Assembly (NCBI RefSeq): GCF_030272615.1
Contig: NC_081414.1
Span: 913,085,648 to 913,149,647 of the forward strand
DNA length: 64,000 bases
Source of the DNA: Cryptomeria japonica
Lineage: Eukaryota; Streptophyta; Pinopsida; Cupressales; Cupressaceae
Direction: 5' to 3'
Shown here piece after piece: positions 21,970-33,522 of this stretch. Both the position numbers and the translations under genes were made by a program. The notes below the pieces were generated by a model, which saw only the letters and a list, made by a program, of their open reading frames with translations, did not search any database and had not been told where the DNA came from. How positions within the stretch are numbered: position 1 is the first letter of the stretch; each line of letters opens with the position of its first letter.

Positions 21970-24900
21970 TTTAACTCTACATAATTAATGCATCATGGAA
22001 AATTAAAGTATGGAGCAAATTAATGGAAAAAGGTCTCACGCATTACATAGATGGAACAATAGCATCACCACTTGATCCTAAGGCTGATCCTAATGCTCAG
22101 TTATAATGGCTCATTAAGAATTGCATGGCTCTTGGAATTTTGCACAAGTATGTATCATATGACCTCATCTTTCATATTGAGAAGTGTACTACAATCAAAG
22201 ATGCTTGGGATATGTTTCAGAAATTGTATGGTCAAGTTGATGAAATCATAGGTTATAAGATTGACAATGAGCTCACCAACTTGGATCCCAAGAGTTTTGA
22301 TACAATCCAAGATTATGTCACCAAAGCAAATGAGCTAAGAGCAAAGCTTAAGGATTGTGGAATTGACAAAAATGATGCTTAGTTGATATTCAACTTGTTG
22401 GACAAGCTTGCACCAGAATATGCAACATTTGTGTCTAGCTTCCAAACTCATCGTTTGATAGTGGGGAGTTCCTATGTTATGCCTTCATTTGATGCTTTCA
22501 TAGAAATGTTGATATTGGAACAATCTAAGTTGTTGAACATGGGGCTTCTCAAGTCTTCAAAGTCCCAGGCTTTGGTGGCTAATCAAGGGAATCAAGGAAG
22601 TCAAGGCAAAGATTCCAACAAGAAGAAGAAGCAATCTAAGTCAAAGCCACAACAGGAAAAAGGACAATCATCCTCTCCATCACAAGGCGATTTTTCATCC
22701 TCTTCCAAGAAGGGGACACCACCTAAGAAGGATAAACCAACTTGTGCATATTGCAATAAGTATGGTCATGATGAGCATCGATGCCACACAAAGCAAGTTG
22801 ATGAGTTAACTAATCTTCTTAAGAAAAACAACATCAACTTGCCATCCGCCTACACAAAGAAGGATTCATCTCCTTCCTCTTCCTCACATTCTAAGGGAAA
22901 AGGGCAACCATTTGTGGCTACAATAGGTTCTTCACAACAATGGATACTTGATTTAGGTGCCTCATATCACATGAGTTCTACAAAGGAGCAATTTTCTTCA
23001 TTGGAGCCATCTATGGTACCTCACATTTACATAGGTGATGATACACAAGTAGAAGTTGAAGGGAAAGGTTCAGTTGACATGGATGATGAAACTTTTGACA
23101 ATGTTCTCTATGTTCCTAACTTGTCTACCAACCTTCTCTCTATCTACCAAATCACTCACTATGGGAATGGGAAAAAGGTTGAGTTTACACCAGATTCAGT
23201 TGTGGTAAAGGAACTTGATGATGATGCCTTGGTAGTAGTGGGACAAGTTAATGACAACTCAAGGTTTTATTCATTCTCCCACTTTGTGCCAAGTTCACCT
23301 TCTAGGGCCTTGCTTACTCATTCAAATTCTGAAAGTAAGCTATGGCATGAGCGGTTTGGTCACCTCAACCACCGCTATCTTCAGCAGCTCAACACTAAAG
23401 ACATGGTCACAGGTCTACCTCGAATCAGGTTTTCAGAGGGTGTATGTTCAGGTTGTTCCATTGGCAAGCATCCCGAGGAGAAGTTTGATAAAGGGAAAGC
23501 TTGGAGAGCTTTGGAAGTTCTTCAACTTGTTCATAGCGATGTAGAAGGTCCATTTCCAGCACCTTCATTTAGCAAGGCCCGCTATGTCCTCACCTTCATT
23601 GATGACTACTCTCACTTCACTTAGGTCCATTTTCTCATTCATAAGAGTGAAGTATTTGACAGGTTTAAGGACTTCAAGACTCGTGTGGAGAAGCAATCCG
23701 GGAAAGTGGTCAAGATTCTTTGTACAGACAATGGAAGGGAATATGTGAAGGAAAGACTTGAGGTTTTTTGTACATTTGAGGGGATTGATCTTCAACATTT
23801 TGTTGCATACACTCCACAGCAAAATAGAGTTGTAGAGCGCAAGAATAGAACTCTCAAAGAAATGGCTAGCTGTATGATACATGCACGTTCTCTTGATCCC
23901 GACTTTTGGGCAGAGGCTATCAATTGTGCCACACACATCTAGAATTGGGTTCCTCACAAAGCTTTGCAAGGTGTTACTCCTTTTGAGGCTTGGGCTGGTA
24001 GGAAACCAATTGTGAGACATTTCAGAGTCTTTGGTTGTCCAGCATGGGCTCGCATACCTCCGCAGAAATACAAGGCATTGGAACCTCAGAGTCGGCCTTG
24101 CATATTTGTTGGATATCCTGAGGGTGTTAAGGCATATAGATTGATGGATCCTGAGACACATGAGGTGTTCATTGAGAGGAGTGTTCACTTTGAGGAAAGC
24201 TCACCTAGCTTAGTCTCTCTACCGCCTCCACCTTCCTCCATTGTGGATAGTGATGCTAGTGATTCAAATGATGAGACTCCTTCAACTCTGACTCGTAGGG
24301 TTACACCTCCGCAAGGTCCACTTGTAGTTGAGGAGCCTCGTTCTCCACCTCCCCCTAGACCTCGTTGGGCTCGACAGAAACTTGAGTCCGCCGGTTCTCT
24401 TGTTGGGGATCCTTCAGATACACAGAGAACTCAATCAAAACATCAAGATCTTCCACATGTATTCATTGCTACCGCTTCCGATCCACAGACATTTAGGGAA
24501 GCATCAGGGGTTCCTAAGTGGGACCAAGCTATGGAGGAAGAGTATAGTTCCTTGATGAGGAACAACACATGGGATTTAGTCCATCTCCCTAAGGGGAGAA
24601 AGATGGTTCGATGTAAGTGGATCTATCGTACCAAGTATGCTGCAGATGGTAGTGTGGATAAGTATAAGGCTCGGCTTGTTGCGAAAGGTTTCTCTCAGGT
24701 TGGAGGTGTTGACTATACTGAGACCTTTGCGCCCGTAGCCAAGATGAACTCCATTCGCTTGACACTTGCTATTGTTGCAGCTCATGGTTGGGTTGTACAT
24801 CAGATGGATGTGAAGAGTGCTTTTCTTCATGGTGATCTTGATGAGGAGATTTATATGGAGCAGCCACAGGGTTTCATCTAGGATACTTCCTTAGTTTGCA

Positions 24901-25165
24901 GACTAAGGAAATCTCTTTATGGCCTTAAGCAGGTCACTAGGGCTTGGTATGCCAAGATGGATTCCTTTCTTCTCTCAGCAGGGTTCACCAAGTGTCATTC
25001 TGATCCGAATGTCTACATTTTGCGACAGGATGACTCACTTGATACTTGTGCTCTATGTTGATGATTTGATCATTAAAGGGAGTACCACATCCATCATTAG
25101 CAGGGTCAAATCTGCTTTGCATGACAAATTTGCTATGAGTGACTTGGGTCTTTTGCACTACTTGG
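21970..25165 (+). pseudogene. Copia gag-pol polyprotein (disabled)
   Basis: The Gag (UBN2-type) starts near 21970 and includes HKYVSYDLIFHIEKCTTIKD, with a CCHC knuckle CAYCNKYGHDEHRC near 22743. Protease: WILDLGASYHMSS, where the usual DSGA is DLGA. Pre-integrase zinc finger: HERFGHLNHRYL and CSGCSIGK. Integrase core: HSDVEGP, CTDNGREYV and VVERKNRTLKE, so Asp, Asp and Glu are kept. RT: YKARLVAKGFSQ, MDVKSAFLHGDL and LYVDDLI (YVDD kept). It is cut after MSDLGLLHYL. In-frame TAG codons lie at 22380, 23622, 23940 and 24879, and there is a frameshift near 25040. RNase H is absent. Confidence 0.88.
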
Positions 25166-25373
25166 GTCTTGTTTTGTTGTTACACTCCACATTTGGTGGG
25201 TCATCCACCTCGTGTGGAATATTATATTATCTCTCCTACCTACCCTTGTTTTTCATTCTATTGGTTAATCCAGTTGATCATTTGCTTATTCATGAGAATA
25301 TAGTTTGTTCTTGTCATTCTATTGTCTCTTTTTTTATGCTTTTCATTGTGCCCTTGATCTTGGCAAAATCTCA
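25165..25373 (+). repeat. Copia 3' LTR, 5'-truncated
   Basis: It matches the 5' LTR from 20637 onward, with small internal deletions, and ends AAAATCTCA. It begins inside the RT codons, so the upstream part of the LTR was lost in the same deletion that removed RNase H. The string CTTGGGTCTT at the junction also occurs 18 bases upstream. Confidence 0.8.
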
Positions 25374-26602
25374 CAATTTTTTCTAAAAATGATCTAGTTG
25401 TGCCTATTACTAATTAAATTTGAAAATGGGGACAATTTTCTTGTGGGTCCTTCGAACTGGCTTATGTGTTCTTGGATTTTTTAGCATGATTATTATTTAT
25501 AATTCTCTTCAAAAGTTCATTTATTATTGGTGGCTCTATGGTTTATTCTCCGTGTGTTGAAGTACTTGAAATGAGTACTTGCCATCTCTTTGTTTGCCAC
25601 CTTCGACAAAGATATCTTGCAAATGGTTCATTTATTGCCTTGGTTACTCATGCCTTTCATATGATATATTTATTTTGGTCCTTATGATCTAATTCAATTA
25701 GATTTTCTTGCAAATTAAAGTACTTTTGCGAACACTTGGCATCATTCCTATTGTTCACTTGAAGGTTATAGGAGGTTTTATAACCATTATTTGATCATCT
25801 TCTCCTTTTTGATTTCCATGAAGGGAGTTATGTATGATAAAAAACCCTTGCTATTATGCTTCGAAATACTCATTTTTGGGTAATGTTACTATTTCATGAT
25901 TGGTCGTTGATGGTGGTAATTACCTATTTGTTTGGCAATATGGTGCTCTGTTATTTCTTCCTTCATTGATTATCTAGTCACTCTCCCCACTTGCTTTTGG
26001 GAGTATAAAAATGATGCCCCTAACAACTTTGAGAAATTGGGCAAAGTTTTTGTCTTGCATGCCTCTCATGAAGAGAGTGTGATTAGAATGGTCATTGGCA
26101 AGGAATGATTAAGGAGGCACCCCTCAACCTTCTTCTCCAAGGTGGCCTCACACTTCTTGATCGTTTGCATGGACTTACTCTTTGACCAAGAAGTGGTCTC
26201 CATGGTGGCTCATACTTTTTTTTGGTCGATAAAAGACCAAAGCCAATATATTTTAAATTAAAAAGATAATAAACATAGATAATGTCCGATATTTTTAAAC
26301 AATACCTGATCTCAATTTAGCTGAATCAAGAACAATAAACTTCAGCCAGTTCTATCTACCTATGATTATGGGTTTGTAGCCAATAAAGGGCTTATGAAAC
26401 TAGAGTTTAACAATAATGTAAAAAGTCTGCAAAAATCATTTGAGAATTCTTCAAAATCTTCTCATGAAACCCCAACACTCTTTTCTACTGAAACTTTGAA
26501 ATCTAATAAAATATTAAATTATGAGAAAGAGCCTGAAACACAGAGCAATAGGCTCAAGCACCTTGCTTAATCCTTTAAAGCATGGGAAGAGGAAGGAGCA
26601 GT
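25374..26602 (+). other. LINE1 3' region and unresolved flank
   Basis: 25374-26260 is probably the LINE1 3' untranslated region: T-rich, with no stable frame. AT-rich sequence near 26215-26270 may be its tail. 26270-26602 holds one 57-codon frame (26394-26570, starting MKLEFNNNVKSLQK) with no recognisable domain, which may be chance. G1 begins at 26603. Confidence 0.35.
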
Positions 26603-27800
26603 TGTAGTGTCCTAAAATGTGCCTAGTGCATTTATGACACTTATGCATGATGCCTAGTGCATTTATGACAAATCCATGATCAAAATTAGGTAATTTTGGC
26701 ATCATGGGATAGAAAGATAAAGTGCCTCAAAATGCCTTGAAAGCCCCTTTGGGCCTACTTTTGGATGGATGGAAGCGCAACACGGGGATGTCCGCGTGTT
26801 GCGCTAATGTACCAAAAAGTTGGCAAAAATCTCAAATCTGGCAAAGAGCTGGATGCTAGCTGACTCATGTCCTTTGCCTCGTGTTTCACCGTAATAGCTC
26901 TCCACGCCTCTTCCGAGTTTAAAAAACCTTCCTAGCTCATTTTGAAGGGTCCCCAATTGGGGTTCTTGGCTCTTGGACTTTGATTGCACTCTCATACTTG
27001 CATTTCTCTCTTGCTCTCTTCATGTTTTTGGACCCACACTCTACCAACATCAAGCTACAATCATCTTGTGGAGGCTCTTACCAATAAGAATTATCGCAGG
27101 CTTCGTCACGCTCGTATCTTCAACAAAGAGGAGTTTGGCCTTTATGCCTCATCTTCTCTTTTACCATCTTAATTACATGCAATGAGTCCTTTGCATTGTT
27201 GATCGTATATATTATCTAGGTGCATCCATTATTTCCAATATTTCCAATATTTAATACATGCAATAGGGGTTTGCTTCCATTAAGCGTAACATTCTCTATT
27301 TGCATATTTCCAAGTTTTCAATTTACCAAGTTTCCAATTTATCTTTCCAATTTATCTATCTGGCTGTCCATGGCGGTGGAAACACCTAAACGGGGGTTTG
27401 ACTGAGGCATGCCCCTATATAGCCCCAACAATTTTCTCCATCTTAGTGTGTGTAGGTGACGAATAGGTTCTACACGTAGGAAATCACTTACATGCTTCTT
27501 TCTAGACTTTTCCCTATCCGCGGGCCATACGGACTACAACGTGCCGCACTGGTGTCCTAAGCTCGAGAGCTCCCTGGTTGGAAGGTATAGCCTGTTTTTA
27601 GTATTGCATCATTATGTAAATATGGTTTCTGTGTATTTACTACTTCTGCATCATAATTCTGTTATTTATATTTTATAGCATAGTTAGTCTAGTTATTTGT
27701 TATCCCCTGGCTCATCTTCGCGCCTGTTTGAAGAGGTAGCGGCGGACTGATTTGCCTTCTAATATTATCATCTTGGAGAGGGCAAATCTCCTTCCCTACA
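26603..27800 (+). repeat. G1 5' LTR (about 1.2 kb)
   Basis: It starts TGTAGTGTCCTAAAATGTG and ends CTCCTTCCCTACA, directly before the primer site. NA1 LTRs start TGTAGCGTCGTAAATTG and end CTCCCACACA in element sense, so the families are related. The start is placed by this similarity. It contains the 11-bp hairpin at 26774-26805. No 3' partner was found in the window. Confidence 0.65.
26774..26805. repeat. Perfect 11-bp inverted repeat, 10-base loop
   Basis: AGCGCAACACG and CGTGTTGCGCT are separated by ten bases within the G1 LTR U3 region. It could be a regulatory palindrome or cruciform. Its arms are GC-rich in an AT-rich context. Confidence 0.75.
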
Positions 27801-27815
27801 TTTTGGTGAACCTAA
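27801..27815 (+). other. G1 primer-binding site
   Basis: TTTTGGTGAACC directly follows the LTR end, exactly as in NA1. The tRNA is not assigned. Confidence 0.6.
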
Positions 27816-27827
27816 AGTGGATGCTTA

Positions 27828-29557
27828 ATGTCAAACCTTTTCCTCTTAGAGTTCGACGCCTTTGATAAGGTGTTCTCGAAGGATGATTTTGATATGTTGG
27901 ATGAATTCTTGGATGACTTCCTTGAAGAACCTTCTCCCAAAAGAGATGTAAAGGGGGAGTTATCCTCCATGACATCCTCATGCAAAAATCAAGGGTTTGT
28001 GAATGTCATTGTTGTCTCCGCGGCCCCATAAAGGCCTAAGAGACCTTACATCCATGTGACAACGACAAGTCCTTCTACTAAGAGAGTTAAGACCATTAAT
28101 GGAAAACCTTTCAAAGGAGAAGCTTCTGATTTATACACTAGATTCATGCAGTCCAAGAAACCATCTTATAATACTATTTCTCACACATATAACACTCGAA
28201 ATAACAAATAAGTTCCTGAACCACCTCGAACTTCTCTACCTCCTTCCCAACTTGTCCTTCCTAGGGCACCTTTGTCGGTGGATAAGCGACCAAGTGATTA
28301 TGATCTTATCGAGCAACTTAAGGTTACTCCAGCTAAGATCTCACTTTGGGATTTGCTTCAAACCGCCTTGATGTATCAAGGTGTGCTACATGAATCCTTG
28401 CAAAAGATTTTGCTACCTTCCTCTGTGAGTCCAACTGATGTGAACGCGCTAATGGATCATATTCGTGCAGATTCGTTGAATATTACCTTTTATCCGCTTG
28501 AATTCCCACCTCCCAAAGTGAGGAATTTTGCAGATCCATTGATTATCATTGTTCATGTGAATGTCGTTGGTATTAGACAAATGCTTATCAATACAGGTTC
28601 TACACTGAATGTTTGTGGTTTAGACTTGTTACCAAAGATCAAGGTGGACCCAAATTCTTTGGCAACCTCCTCCTTGTTCATCCGAGGTTTTGATAACAGT
28701 GGTAAGACCACTGTGGGGACTGTCATACTAACCTTGAAGGTTGGACTAGTCACTATTCCAACCCTTGTGCACGTTATGCCAGACCCTTTATCATACAATC
28801 TTCTTTTAGGCAGACCATGACTACATGCTTTGGGAGCTTTTTCATCTACACTTCATGGATCTGTGAAGTTCGTGGCTAATAATCAGGTTGTCATAGTTAA
28901 GGCTTATCCCGAGGCTATGCAGTTATGTCATATAGCCGCAGTCTGTCAAGCTTCTGTTACACCTTTATTTCAAAATTATGTACCCACCTTGTCTTCTTTG
29001 ATCGTAACTTCTTCTTCTGTGTCATCCCATAAAAAGGAAGAGTGCAAGAAGGAAGAAGTCATATTGAAATTTGTTGAGAAGGAGAGATCACCTAAGAATA
29101 TGGATTCTTTGAAAAAAAATCCCCAAAGGTACAAACTCCTAAGGTGAAAACATTGGAGTCTACACCTCTAAAACCTTCCCCGGCTAAATCACCTTCAAAA
29201 TTGAATTCATATTTAGGTGACGATTGGGGTTCTTTGGATTTTATCGACTCTCATGTTTGTGAGTACAAAGTAGACCCCATCCGTCTAAGCTTTCCTAAGA
29301 TTTCATTCACCTCGGCTACGAAAGATGATTATGCATCGATAAAGTTAGGTGATACTTATCATGTCGATCATCTCTTCTCTACGAAACCACCATCATTGAA
29401 AGAATTTCAAAACATCTACAGTCCCAAATACAAGCTTGTGTCCCAGCTTGGATATGATGGAAAGCGTTGTGGACCTAATGAACAAGGTATTTGGATTCCT
29501 TTGGAGCCCGAACCTCGTCACCATAACATTGGACTAGGATACTGTTATATGGGTTGA
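27828..29557 (+). pseudogene. G1 protease and G-patch-like part of polyprotein
   Basis: One frame runs 27828-29147 with stops at 28029, about 28209 and 28818, then shifts near a poly-A run at about 29115. The start is acidic (DDFDMLDEFLDDFLEEP). YNTRNNK precedes DYDLIEQLKVTPAKISLWDL, as in NA1. The retropepsin motif reads LINTGSTLNVC: the catalytic Asp is Asn, which should kill it. LLGRP marks the end of the domain; the next codon, normally Trp, is TGA. The G-patch-like block GYDGKRCGPNEQGIWIPLEP lies near 29455, ending GLGYCYMG. No Gag domain precedes the protease. Confidence 0.85.
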
Positions 29558-29745
29558 AAGATGAAACCAAGGTTAACTATTAACATGATTTTGACCTATC
29601 CCCTTCATTTAAAGCTTGTTCATCTAGAACTCATCGACGTTGGTGTATCACCTAACGAGATTCCTTTGGATCTTTTCCCTTCGGAAGAATCCTTGAAGGA
29701 ATTTTTGGGTGCATACGATGGGCTGCCCTCTTATCATCATAAGCA

Positions 29746-30720
29746 TTGATTCTCTTATTGCTTGAATACCCATGCATACTTTGGGGAATCCGTTTCACAG
29801 GGGCACCTCTATCTCACAATGGAGAACACTTGTCTATTCCTCATCCAAAAGACCGTAGTACAGTCCTTAGTGGAGAAACTACTGGCATCATCATGAGCGA
29901 TAAGACTCCCGATAAGGTCATAAAAGTGGGAAAATGGTTATCCCTCGAAGAATTCAAAGAATATTCCAACTTGCTACAAAAATTCTTTGACATCTTCACT
30001 TGGTCTTATGAGGAGACGCCTGACATTGATGAGTCCATCATGTTACACAACATTGTGCTTTGTCCTGATGCCAAGCCGATGAAGCAAAAGATTCGAAAGA
30101 TGAATCCAAAGGCAGATTTATTAGTCAAGGCCTAGATAGAGAAGCTCCTAAAAGATGGCTTTATTTGCCCCATTGACTATTCACCTTGGATCTCGAACAT
30201 TGTCTTGGTAAGCAAGATTGATGGTCACATCCGCATTTGCATTGATTTTCAGGATGTGAACAAAGCCTCCCTCAAGGATGACTTTCCTCTCTCAAATATT
30301 GATATGATAGTGGATTCAATCGCGAGGTATGCTTTACTCTCATTCATGGACAACTTCTCGGGTTATAACTAGATTCATATTAACTCGAAAGATCAATATA
30401 AAACTGATTTCACAACCCCTTGGGGAAATTTTGCTATCTCATCATTCTATTTGGGGTGAAGAATGTAGGAGTGACCTATCAACAAGCCATGACCTTGATA
30501 TTCCATGATTTCATCCATAAGGTCTTAGAAGACTATGTTGATGATATCTTGGTAAAATCCTTAGCACATGAAATGCACATTGAAAATCTCTATCTGGTCT
30601 TTGAAAGGCTTCGGTTTTATAAAATGATACTGAATCCTCTTAAGTGTGTCTTCGGTGTTGATGTCGAGAAGCTCCCAGGATTCATTGTGTCCTGTTGAGG
30701 AATCAAAATAGACACAGATA
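29746..30720 (+). pseudogene. G1 reverse transcriptase
   Basis: The Ty3-type RT reads IEKLLKDGFICPIDYSPWIS, then RICIDFQDVNKAS (first Asp region), FMDNFSGYN, and LEDYVDDILVKS (YVDD catalytic box intact). LNPLKCVFGV and LPGFIVS follow. TAG stops occur in VKA*IEKL (30133) and SGYN*IHI (about 30370), and TGA before GIKID (30696). A frameshift lies between about 30420 and 30470. The upstream segment EEFKEYSNLLQKFFDIFTWS is the usual lead-in. Confidence 0.9.
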
Positions 30721-31395
30721 AGATCTATGCCATTGTGAACATGCCTCTACCTAAGAATATCTGTCAGCTTCTTAGCTTGCAAGGGAAGATCCAGGCCATT
30801 CATCGGTTTGTGGCACAATTAGCTGATCGTACCCTCCCTTTTACGCGATTGTTGAAGAAAGATACCCATTTCAAATGGAATGAGGAATGTCAAAAGGCAT
30901 TTGATTCCATCAAGGATTACCTAGCTAACCCTCCTATGCTATGCCGACTATGTTTGATAGACCTTTCTTCCTGTATATTTCAGACTCATCTCACACTTTG
31001 GTGGCATTATTAGCCCAACGTGATGATAAAGGGTGAGAAAGAGCAGTCTATTACATCAACCTCATTTTAATAGGATACAAAACCTAATATTCTACTATGG
31101 AAAAATAGTTCTTATCTCTTGCCTTCGTGACTCAAAAGATGAGACACTACATCCTCCATGCAGAAACATGGGTTATTGCTAAAAGTGATATCCTCAAGAA
31201 CCTCTTTGCAAAGTCTGATCTCTCAAGAAGGCTGGCCAAGTGGGTGATGTTGCTCTCTGAATTTGACCTACACTTCATAACTTAGAAGTCAATCAAGGGG
31301 CAGTTCATTACCGATCAGTTAGTTGATGCTCCCTCAAACAAGTCTTATCCCACCTTAGATCTCTTCCTCAACAAGGATGTTTTAATCAATGACCA
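30721..31395 (+). pseudogene. G1 RNase H (first)
   Basis: This follows RT in the usual Ty3 order: FVAQLADRTLPFTRLLKK, HFKWNEECQKAFDSIKDYL, then after a frameshift near 30985 SDSSHTLVALLAQ, YSTMEK, FLSLAFVTQKMRHY and SRRLAKWVMLLSEFDL. Stops replace expected Gln or Arg codons at several places, for example after YSTMEK and HFIT. Confidence 0.82.
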
Positions 31396-31745
31396 GGACT
31401 CTATATGGGACATGTATTTTGACGGTTCGAGGTGTCAAATTGACTCAGGCACAGGTGTGGTTTTCATCTCACTTGAAGGAAAGCCAGTTCCTCTCTCTTT
31501 CCATTTAGAATTTCATTGTACCAATAACATCGTCGAGTACGAGGGCCTAATAGAAAGAATCTGTGCCGCAATTGCCATGGGATTAAAGAGCATCCATATC
31601 ATGGAGATTCTGAACTTATTGTAATCCAAGTGGCGGGTGCCTATCGTGTTAAGCAGTTGAATTTATCTCAGTATAAGGATTTGGTATTGACCATACTAAA
31701 GCAATTCTCTACTTAATGATCGATAACATCTCACGGTGGGAAAAT
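31396..31745 (+). pseudogene. G1 second RNase H (archaeal-type, aRNH)
   Basis: The sequence reads MYFDGSRCQIDSGTGVVFIS, PLSFHLEFHCTNNIVEYEGL, then IAMGLKSIHI, with a later frame carrying the downstream part. The DGS, the TNN.xEYE block and the position between RNase H and integrase match the additional RNase H of plant Tat elements. It is split by a frameshift near 31600. Confidence 0.8.
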
Positions 31746-31874
31746 CGTCATGCGGATGCAATGCCAAGCATTGCTTCCCTTGTAGGCCCCGACTTTGGTC
31801 AGGACAAATACCACTTTGTGGTACAAGTCCTCTGCTCTCCAGTCGTATCTGATCAAACTTAATTCAATGATCTT

Positions 31875-33165
31875 ATGTGTGCCCATGTCTATTCGAGAGA
31901 ATGGTTCACACACATTTTCAATTATTTAAAATCCAGAAGTTTTCCTGATGATGCCAACAAAAGTTCGCAAGTGCAGATTCAGAAGCTGGCCAACCATTAC
32001 ATTCTCCTATCTAACGTGCTTTATAGGAGATCATACAACGGTCTTCTTTTACGATGTCTAACAAAATCTAAGATCCCCCTTGCCCTTCAGGAAGCCCATT
32101 TAGGCTCTGGAGGTGGGCATTTTGGAGGAAAATCTTTGATACACAAACTGATCCACATGGGGTACTATTAGAAAATGATGGAACAAGATTCCTTTGCCTT
32201 TGTCAAAAAGTGCCCCGAATGTCCACAACATAGCAACTTGATTTGAGCCCCTGCGTAGGAGCTTCGTAGTCAGGTCTCTCCATGGCCTTTCCAGACTTGG
32301 GGATTGGACATCATTGGCTGAATATCTCCCCCTTTGTCTAAGGGTCATGTCTTCATTATCACCGCTACAGATTACTTCACTAAGTAGGTTGAGGCATTGT
32401 TGCTCAAATCGACTACTACTGATATGATTTGTGGCTTCATCATGGATAACATCGTTTCTTGATTTGGATTGCCTACCCTTGTTTCCGATAATGGTATGCC
32501 TTTTAAGAACAAGGATGTTAAGAAGTTTCTTGAAAGATTTCACATTCAACACCACTTTTCTAGACCTAACTACCCACAATCTAACGGTCAAGCGGAAGCA
32601 TCTAACAAAGCCATTGAACAAATCTTACGCAAGACTGTCACTAAACATGGTAAAGATTGGCATTTGAAGTTAGTATACACGTTATGGGCCTCTCGGACAA
32701 GTGTTTGTATGGCTACATGAACGACACCCTACAACCTCGTGTATGGTGCCGATGCTATTATGCCGCTTGAATTAGAGATTCTCTCTTTGTGGGTCTCCTT
32801 GAAAGGGGTTATTGATGATGATTCCTATCGCACTCTTCATTTAAATTAGCTTGAATTGTTGGATGAGCACCGCTTAAAGGCCCTTCAACATCTTCAAGCT
32901 TATCAAAATTCTCTATGCAAACAATATAACCAAAGTGTGCTACCTCGAACCTTTAAGATAGGTGACCTAGTTCTTTATGAGAACCGGAGTAATATTAATG
33001 CACTGCCTGACCAAAGAGGAAATTTAGCCCGAATTGGTTAGGTTTGTACATCGTCACCTCTGTTTATGGTTCTAGTGCCTATGGTTTATCCTCCATTGAT
33101 GACACTCCTCTTAAAGAGCTGATCAATGTCGCACACCTATGTAGATACTATGCCTAGAAGATGCG
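31875..33165 (+). pseudogene. G1 integrase
   Basis: The zinc-binding region includes AHLGSGGGHFGGKSLIHK and CPECPQHSN near 32090-32230. The core keeps all three acidic residues: LDIIG, VSDNGMPFKNKD and NGQAEASNKAIEQILRK. The C-terminal part continues to LPRTFKIGDLVLYEN near 32970. Disabling codons stand where Trp, Arg or Gln are expected, including YFTK*VEAL, VS*FGLP and HLN*LELL. No chromodomain is seen after the core, as expected outside the chromoviruses. Confidence 0.88.
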
Positions 33166-33469
33166 TAGTATGTGTCTTGCGCGTGATACCTCGATGCCTG
33201 TGGGGGGGGGTCATGTCCTAACACATATCCTTCATCGACACGACATTCACCTTTGTGTTATGAAGTGACTATGCATTATTACATCCATGTGCGTGTGCAT
33301 GTACATGTGTCATAAATATAGATCATCATAAGATTTAATCATGCATATGAACATATGCCAATTAAAACATGATAAGCATCTAACTCTAAATCATCCATCA
33401 CATGAGGATATAAAATAAAATCAACATCCATCAATGAAAATGCAAGATAGAACCACAATGTCAAATCTC

Positions 33470-33522
<53 letters not shown>

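Larger units (their letters stand above)
20493..25373 (+). mobile_element. Ty1/copia element with 3' deletion, inserted in LINE1
   Basis: The 5' LTR (20493-20936) begins TGTTGGTG. It is followed by an initiator-Met-type primer site, gag, protease, integrase and RT in copia order. The RT stops abruptly at about 25164 and runs straight into the 3' LTR, which lacks its first roughly 144 bases. RNase H and the polypurine tract are therefore deleted. The left flank is AAATT; after the right LTR end (25373) comes CAATT, a one-mismatch TSD candidate. Four TAG stops and one frameshift disable it. Confidence 0.85.
6728..26260 (+). mobile_element. LINE1: L1-type LINE, 5' truncated, interrupted twice
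   Basis: The element occupies three segments: 6728-9817, 19594-20492 and roughly 25374-26260. It starts inside the endonuclease domain, so the 5' end is missing. The first gap is the solo LTR with its own nested insertion, and the second is a copia element. Joining the first two segments across the ATTAT target duplication restores one reading frame through the zinc-finger region, which confirms a single LINE. The 3' end is uncertain; AT-rich sequence near 26215-26270 is the likeliest tail. Confidence 0.8.

Noticed and set aside
33201-33260. G1 3' LTR start at the G-run followed by TGTCCTAACAC
   Set aside because: Only the first few bases resemble the 5' LTR; the following sequence does not align, and coding-like antisense DNA follows.
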